DNA of 14,160 nt from contig CANRHT010000032.1 of NCBI GenBank assembly GCA_947630465.1, positions 1 to 14,160 on the forward strand. The letters run 5' to 3'. Under the pieces are notes generated by a model that did no database searches, had not been told where the DNA came from, and saw only the letters and a list, made by a program, of their open reading frames with translations. The stretch is from an uncultured Pseudomonadaceae bacterium (GTDB lineage: Bacteria; Pseudomonadota; Gammaproteobacteria; Pseudomonadales; Pseudomonadaceae). Shown here piece by piece: positions 9,675 to 14,160 of the stretch; position 1 is the first letter of the stretch; each line of letters starts with the position of its first letter. The position numbers were made by a program, and so were the translations under genes.

Positions 9675-11048
9675 ATGAAGATTATTATTTTAGGTGCCGG
9701 ACAAGTGGGCGGCACCCTCGCTGAGCATTTGGCCAGTGAAGCCAATGACATTACCGTAGTGGATACCGACACCGAGCGCCTGCGTGACTTAGGCGATCGT
9801 TTGGATATTCGCACCGTGGTCGGGCACTGCTCATTCCCCACTATATTGCGCCAAGCCGGTGCCGATGATGCCGATATGCTGGTGGCTGTAACCAACAGTG
9901 ATGAGACCAATATGGTCGCCTGTCAAGTTGCCCACACCTTATTTCGCACGCCGACTAAAATTGCTCGCGTGCGTGAATCCGCCTACCTCACTCGCGCGGA
10001 ACTCTTTGATAACGACGCCATCCCAATTGATGTGTTGATCAGCCCAGAGCAAGCTGTCACCAATCATATTAAACGCTTAATTGAGTACCCCGGCGCACTG
10101 CAAGTGTTGGATTTTGCCGAAGGTAAAGCGCAGTTGGTGTGCGTGCGCGCTTATTATGGTGGGCCTTTAGTGGGTCAAGAGCTGCGTCAGTTACGCACCC
10201 ACATGCCCAATGTCGAAACCCGTGTTGCAGCGATTTTCCGCCGTGACCGTCCGATTTTCCCCACCGGCGACACCATTATTGAAGTGGATGATGAAGTGTT
10301 TTTCATTGCTGCTCGCGGCCACATCCGCGCAGTAATGAGCGAGTTGCGCCGCATGGAAGACAGCTACCGCAAAGTGATTATTGCCGGCGGTGGGCATATC
10401 GGTGAGCGTTTAGCGGAAGCCATTGAAAGTCGCTACCAAGTTAAAATCATTGAAATCAATGCGGCGCGCTGCCGGTATTTATCCGACAGCTTAGATACCA
10501 CAGTGGTGCTGCATGGCAGTGCATCTGACCGTGATTTACTGGTTGAAGAGAATATCGATGAAGCCGATATATTCTTGGCGCTAACCAACGACGATGAAGC
10601 CAATATCATGGCCTCCTTGCTGGCCAAACGTCTGGGCGCACGTAAAGTGATGGCCATTATTAATAACCCTGCTTACGCTGATCTGGTGCAAGGTGGTGCT
10701 ATTGATATCGCCATCAGCCCGCAACTAGCCACCTTGAGCACCCTGCTGACGCATGTCCGCCGTGGCGATATTGTTAGCGTACACTCACTGCGACGTGGTG
10801 CGGCAGAAGCCATTGAGGCCATCGCTCACGGTGATCGTAAATCCAGTAAAGTGATTGGCCGTAAAGTCAGTGAAATCAACTTGCCGCCAGCGACCACCAT
10901 TGGAGCGATTATTCGTGACGAAGAAGTGCTGATCGGTAGCGAAGATATTACCATTCAAGCCGATGATCACTTTATTTTGTTCGTGGTTGATAAAAAATAT
11001 ATCCGCGATGTAGAGCGCTTATTCCAACCCGGCCTTACATTCTTTTAA
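9675..11048 (+). CDS. trkA: Trk potassium uptake regulatory subunit TrkA
   Basis: TrkA is the peripheral, nucleotide-binding subunit that gates the Trk K+ transporter at the inner face of the membrane. The 457-residue protein holds two tandem RCK modules. The first has the Rossmann GAGQVG loop (7-12) with acidic Asp30 at the end of strand 2. The second has GGGHIG (238-243) with Glu260 in the same place. Each is followed by a TrkA_C subdomain. Acidic residues after the glycine loops are typical of NAD(H)-preferring sites. AAAGG (9663-9667), overlapping the rsmB stop, lies seven bases before ATG. rsmB-trkA adjacency is widespread in gammaproteobacteria; here the membrane partner trkH follows 31 bp downstream. 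Confidence 0.97.
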   Translation: MKIIILGAGQVGGTLAEHLASEANDITVVDTDTERLRDLGDRLDIRTVVGHCSFPTILRQAGADDADMLVAVTNSDETNMVACQVAHTLFRTPTKIARVRESAYLTRAELFDNDAIPIDVLISPEQAVTNHIKRLIEYPGALQVLDFAEGKAQLVCVRAYYGGPLVGQELRQLRTHMPNVETRVAAIFRRDRPIFPTGDTIIEVDDEVFFIAARGHIRAVMSELRRMEDSYRKVIIAGGGHIGERLAEAIESRYQVKIIEINAARCRYLSDSLDTTVVLHGSASDRDLLVEENIDEADIFLALTNDDEANIMASLLAKRLGARKVMAIINNPAYADLVQGGAIDIAISPQLATLSTLLTHVRRGDIVSVHSLRRGAAEAIEAIAHGDRKSSKVIGRKVSEINLPPATTIGAIIRDEEVLIGSEDITIQADDHFILFVVDKKYIRDVERLFQPGLTFF

Positions 11049-11079
11049 TCTAAGCCTGCTTTTTTAGCGAGTAGTCACC

Positions 11080-12531
11080 ATGCACTTTGCCGCGATTGGC
11101 CGAATTCTTGGCGTGTTGCTGATGCTGTTTAGCCTCAGCCATGTTCCGCCATTATTAATTGCCTTGTATGACAATGGCGGTTCCAGCTCAAGCTTTGCTT
11201 GGTCGTTCGCTATCACCTTGTTTACCGGCTTATTTATTTGGCTACCCGTGCGCCGTGCTCGGGCTGAACTACGGGTGCGTGATGGTTATTTGATCACCGC
11301 ATTATTTTGGATTGTACTGGGCTCGTTCGGGGCGATTCCCTTTATGCTATCGCCCAGCCCAAATATGGGCGTGGTTGAATCCTTATTTGAAGCCTTTTCC
11401 GGCCTGAGCACCACAGGTGCGACAGTGTTAACCGGCATTGATCAGCTGCCACGCTCGATTTTGTATTATCGCCAGCAACTGCAATGGCTCGGCGGCATGG
11501 GCATTGTGGTGTTGGCGGTGGCCATTATGCCGATGCTCGGTGTGGGCGGCATGCAACTGTACCGCACCGAAATGCCCGGACCACTCAAAGACAACAAACT
11601 CTCACCACGCATTGCCGATACCGCTAAAACCCTGTGGCTGATTTACTGCGCGCTGACGTTACTCTGTGCTTTGGCCTATTGGGCAGCGGGTATGCAGTTG
11701 TTTGATGCCATTGGCCATAGTTTTTCGACCATCGCCATTGGGGGCTTTTCCACCCACGATGCCAGCATTGGTTATTTTGATAGCCCACTGATTGAGTTGA
11801 TCTGTATTTTCTTTATGGCCGTATCTGGGATGAACTTTGCCCTGCACTTTTTAGCCTTGCGCAGCCGTTCATTAAAAGCTTATTTAGGCGATCCTGAGTG
11901 CAAAACTTTTCTGAAGATTTTAGCGGCCACCACTGTGGTGACCGCCACTGTATTGATGATTTACAACCAACACGACAACCCGTTACTGTCGATACGCTAC
12001 GCTGCATTCCAAGTGGTTTCAGTGGCCACCACCACAGGTTTTGGTATCACGGATTTTAGCGTCTGGCCGAGCTTTCTGCCGTTTTTATTGCTGTATACCG
12101 CGTTTATCGGTGCCTGTGCCGGCTCTACCGGTGGCGGTATGAAAGTGATGCGCGTAATGCTCTTATACCGTCAAGGCCAGCGTGAGATTCAGCGTTTACT
12201 GCACCCCAACGGGGTTTTCACGATTAAGATGGGCAAACGCAAAGTGCCTGACCGCGTGATTGAATCGGTCTGGGGCTTCTGCGTGGTGTATATGGTGACG
12301 TTTTTTACCTTAATGCTGGCGTTACTGGCGTGTGAACTCGACCCTATTACAGCCTTCTCTGCTTTGGCGTCTTGCATGAACAATCTTGGCCCAGCGCTGG
12401 GTGACGCTACAGCCAACTACGGCAGCTTACCTGCCGCCGCACAGCTGATTCTCAGTTTCGCGATGATTTTAGGTCGTCTAGAAGTGTTTTCTTTGTTGAT
12501 CTTATTATCACCCGCCTTCTGGCGCTATTAA
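11080..12531 (+). CDS. trkH: Trk potassium uptake membrane subunit TrkH
   Basis: TrkH is the K+-translocating inner-membrane subunit of the Trk system and assembles as a dimer on a TrkA ring. The 483-residue product is full length and strongly hydrophobic. All four selectivity-filter loops are visible: TTGAT (111-115), IGGFS (220-224), TTTGFG (317-322) and NNLGPAL (434-440). The glycine-rich intramembrane gate loop STGGG (349-353) follows the third filter, and the conserved GRLE (465-468) is near the C-terminus. The start has only a weak ribosome-binding site (GCGAG eight bases before ATG), so translation may depend on trkA. Direct adjacency to trkA makes both Trk subunits one operon. TrkG is a possible alternative name within the same family. 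Confidence 0.96.
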   Translation: MHFAAIGRILGVLLMLFSLSHVPPLLIALYDNGGSSSSFAWSFAITLFTGLFIWLPVRRARAELRVRDGYLITALFWIVLGSFGAIPFMLSPSPNMGVVESLFEAFSGLSTTGATVLTGIDQLPRSILYYRQQLQWLGGMGIVVLAVAIMPMLGVGGMQLYRTEMPGPLKDNKLSPRIADTAKTLWLIYCALTLLCALAYWAAGMQLFDAIGHSFSTIAIGGFSTHDASIGYFDSPLIELICIFFMAVSGMNFALHFLALRSRSLKAYLGDPECKTFLKILAATTVVTATVLMIYNQHDNPLLSIRYAAFQVVSVATTTGFGITDFSVWPSFLPFLLLYTAFIGACAGSTGGGMKVMRVMLLYRQGQREIQRLLHPNGVFTIKMGKRKVPDRVIESVWGFCVVYMVTFFTLMLALLACELDPITAFSALASCMNNLGPALGDATANYGSLPAAAQLILSFAMILGRLEVFSLLILLSPAFWRY

Positions 12532-12537
12532 ACCACA

Positions 12538-12579
12538 GCGTGGCCAGCAGATACGGCTCGGCCACGCGCGGCTCGAGCC
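12538..12579. terminator. Inverted repeats between convergent trkH and carbonic anhydrase genes
   Basis: GCGTGGCC (12538-12545) is an exact reverse complement of GGCCACGC (12560-12567) across a 14-base loop. Directly after it comes a perfect 10-bp palindrome, GGCTCGAGCC (12570-12579), which touches the stop codon of the minus-strand gene. The 49-bp gap is therefore almost all self-complementary. Neither side has a T-run, so a standard Rho-independent terminator is not certain; position between two 3' ends favours a termination or mRNA-end role. Confidence 0.5.
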
Positions 12580-12580
12580 A

Positions 12581-13126
12581 TTAAACAGTCGCGTCTTGCT
12601 GCGTTAAGTAATTATCTTTGAGACGCACATAGTTACTTGCGCTATAGGTGAAAAAGCTCACTTCCTGCTCCGTTAAAGCACGCACTTGCTGCGCTGGCCG
12701 GCCCATATATAAATAGCCACTGAGCAGATGCTTACCCGGCGGCACTAAGCTACCGGCACCCAGTACCACCTCATCATCAATCCGCGCACCATCCATCACC
12801 AGCGAGCCCATGCCCAGCAGCACGCGCGAACCAATAGTGCAGCCGTGCAGTAACACCTGATGACCAATAGTGACATCATCCCCAATAATCAATGGGTAGC
12901 CCTCGGGGTTAAAAGTACTGGCATGCGTGATATGCAGCACGCAGCCATCTTGCACACTGCTGCGTGCGCCAATGCGAATATGATGCATATCACCGCGAAT
13001 CACGGCTTGCGGCCACACCGAACAATCATCGCCTAAATGCACATCGCCAATCACCACCGCACTGGGGTCAATAAACACCCGACTGCCGCACTGTGGTAAT
13101 GTTTTGTTATAGATTCTTATCGACAC
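12581..13126 (-). CDS. Gamma-class carbonic anhydrase-like protein
   Basis: This 181-residue left-handed beta-helix protein belongs to the gamma carbonic anhydrase family (YrdA/PA0066-like), cytosolic and expected to be trimeric. Hexapeptide repeats run from about residue 20 to 130 (for example VVIGDV, LGDDCSVWP, MGSLVMDGARI). The three zinc-ligand histidines are present as His65, His89 and His94. Arg44, Asp46, Gln59 and Asp60 match the conserved active-site set of the archaeal enzyme Cam. The usual acidic loops of Cam are short here, as in bacterial homologues whose activity is weak or unproven, so catalysis is uncertain. The start is GTG 13126, since the MSIR N-terminus matches family members and no ATG lies nearby; the SD is poor. 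The gene converges on trkH and diverges from prlC. Confidence 0.92.
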   Translation of the reverse strand: MSIRIYNKTLPQCGSRVFIDPSAVVIGDVHLGDDCSVWPQAVIRGDMHHIRIGARSSVQDGCVLHITHASTFNPEGYPLIIGDDVTIGHQVLLHGCTIGSRVLLGMGSLVMDGARIDDEVVLGAGSLVPPGKHLLSGYLYMGRPAQQVRALTEQEVSFFTYSASNYVRLKDNYLTQQDATV

Positions 13127-13153
13127 AATAGAAAACCCTAAGCCGCCTCGGCA

Positions 13154-13184
13154 TTGATTTGTATTAAGATGACCGCATTATAAA
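13154..13184. promoter_or_regulatory. Divergent promoter region for the carbonic anhydrase-like gene and prlC
   Basis: The minus strand has a perfect TATAAT (13182-13177), which would start the carbonic anhydrase transcript near 13170 with a 44-base leader, but no good -35 is seen. On the plus strand TATAAA (13179-13184) overlaps it, with TTGATT (13154-13159) 19 bp upstream. The two -10 elements overlap, so the polymerases could exclude each other. Assignment is from consensus only. Confidence 0.4.
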
Positions 13185-13225
13185 TGTTATAGCGCCATCC
13201 CTTTTTTGTTTTTACAGGTGTTCCC

Positions 13226-14160
13226 GTGACTGATCAAGCCAATCCTTTGTTGCAAGATTTTGACCTTCCCACCTACTCCGCTATTCGCCCTGAACATATT
13301 GAACCCGCTATCGACACGATCTTAGCCGATAGCCGTGCGGCGATTAAGCAATTGCTGAGCAATACCGAGCACCCCACTTGGGACACTTTAGTGCTACCCA
13401 TGGATGAACTGGGTGCGCGTTTAGGTGAAGCTTGGAGCCCGGTCAGCCACCTGAATGCCGTGTGTAACAGCCCAGAACTGCGTACTGCTTATGAAGCCTG
13501 CTTACCCAAGCTGTCAGAATTCTGGACGGAACAAGGTCAGAATCGCGATTTGTTTAATGCTTACCAAGCACTGGCTAACAGCCCTGCTGCGGAGCAGTTT
13601 TCTATTGCGCAAAAAACCATTTTAGACGATGAACTGCGTGACTTCCGTTTATCCGGTATTGATCTTGAGCCGGCGCAACAAAAGCGTTATGGCGAGATTC
13701 AAATGCGCTTGTCTGACCTCTCCAGCAGTTTTTCCAATAACCTGTTGGATGCAACCCAGGCGTGGACTAAACATATCAGCGACGAGCAGATACTGGCGGG
13801 TTTAACTGATTCAGCGAAAGAGCAAATGGCACAAGCCGCCGCGGCTAAAGCGCTGGACGGCTGGTTAGTCACCTTAGAGTTCCCCAGCTATTACGCGGTG
13901 ATGACCTACGCTGATAACCGCGAGTTGCGCGAAGAAGTGTATAGCGCTTACAGCACCCGTGCTTCTGATCAAGGCCCCAATGCGGGTGAGCTCGATAACT
14001 CACCAGTGATGGCAGAAATTCTAGATTTACGCTTAGAGCTCGCACAACTATTGGGCTTTAATAACTACAGCGAATTATCGCTGAGCACCAAAATGGCTGA
14101 GTCAACCGAGCAAGTGCTGACTTTCTTGCATGATCTTGCACAGCGCAGCAAACCTTCTGC
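13226..14160 (+). CDS. prlC: Oligopeptidase A, 5' part (partial)
   Basis: This is the first 311 codons of an M3-family zinc metallopeptidase, oligopeptidase A, a cytosolic enzyme that degrades short peptides, including cleaved signal peptides. The full family length is about 680 residues, so the HEXXH zinc site lies beyond the window. The visible part closely resembles pseudomonad PrlC: NPLL near the start, IRPEHIEPAI (about 24-33), LRDFRLSGIDL, QKRYGEIQMRLS, LEFPSYYAVMTYA and TRASDQGPNAG. The start is GTG 13226, with CAGGTG (13215-13220) five bases upstream and an N-terminus that agrees with P. aeruginosa PrlC. It diverges from the carbonic anhydrase-like gene, an arrangement known in P. aeruginosa (PA0066-PA0067). 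The reading frame is open to the window edge. Confidence 0.95.
   Translation, partial: MTDQANPLLQDFDLPTYSAIRPEHIEPAIDTILADSRAAIKQLLSNTEHPTWDTLVLPMDELGARLGEAWSPVSHLNAVCNSPELRTAYEACLPKLSEFWTEQGQNRDLFNAYQALANSPAAEQFSIAQKTILDDELRDFRLSGIDLEPAQQKRYGEIQMRLSDLSSSFSNNLLDATQAWTKHISDEQILAGLTDSAKEQMAQAAAAKALDGWLVTLEFPSYYAVMTYADNRELREEVYSAYSTRASDQGPNAGELDNSPVMAEILDLRLELAQLLGFNNYSELSLSTKMAESTEQVLTFLHDLAQRSKPS

Overview
This window reads as an ordinary chromosomal stretch of a gammaproteobacterium related to Pseudomonas. HemF, Def, Fmt, RsmB, DprA, TsaC, the LysM protein and PrlC all look like Pseudomonas orthologues, and part of the gene order (lysM/tsaP, dprA and tsaC on one strand; def-fmt-rsmB-trkA on the other; hemF-aroE nearby) is the conserved pseudomonad block found close to the replication origin in P. 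aeruginosa. Base composition is roughly balanced and leucine TTA codons are frequent. That suggests one of the lower-GC pseudomonad lineages (Thiopseudomonas/Denitrificimonas-like) rather than P. aeruginosa itself. The taxonomic guess is inference from memory of the families, not a search.

Layout: 1-321 is the 3' end of ilvD, closed by a strong bidirectional terminator it shares with the convergent mgtE (magnesium channel, minus strand, 391-1752). A 340-bp divergent region (1753-2092) separates mgtE from hemF-aroE (plus, ATGA overlap; haem and shikimate pathways). aroE converges, 9 bp apart, on tsaC, which lies downstream of dprA on the minus strand. A clear terminator (5609-5642) separates dprA from the upstream lysM/tsaP-like gene (minus, 5669-6688).

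A 151-bp divergent region (6689-6839) then leads into a five-gene plus-strand run: def, fmt, rsmB, trkA, trkH (6840-12531). It joins N-terminal formyl-methionine handling, 16S rRNA methylation and potassium uptake. The run ends in a short intergenic segment with two inverted repeats facing a gamma-class carbonic anhydrase-like gene (minus, 12581-13126). That gene shares a compact divergent promoter region with prlC (oligopeptidase A), which starts at 13226 and runs off the window.

I found no mobile element, CRISPR array, toxin-antitoxin pair, phage gene, tRNA or rRNA, and no undescribed multi-gene system. Everything with coding support belongs to a known family. The least explained piece is the mgtE leader. 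It holds a possible 31-codon upstream ORF with a Shine-Dalgarno sequence, followed directly by a hairpin that would occlude the mgtE ribosome-binding site. This is a hypothesis about regulation, not a demonstrated system.
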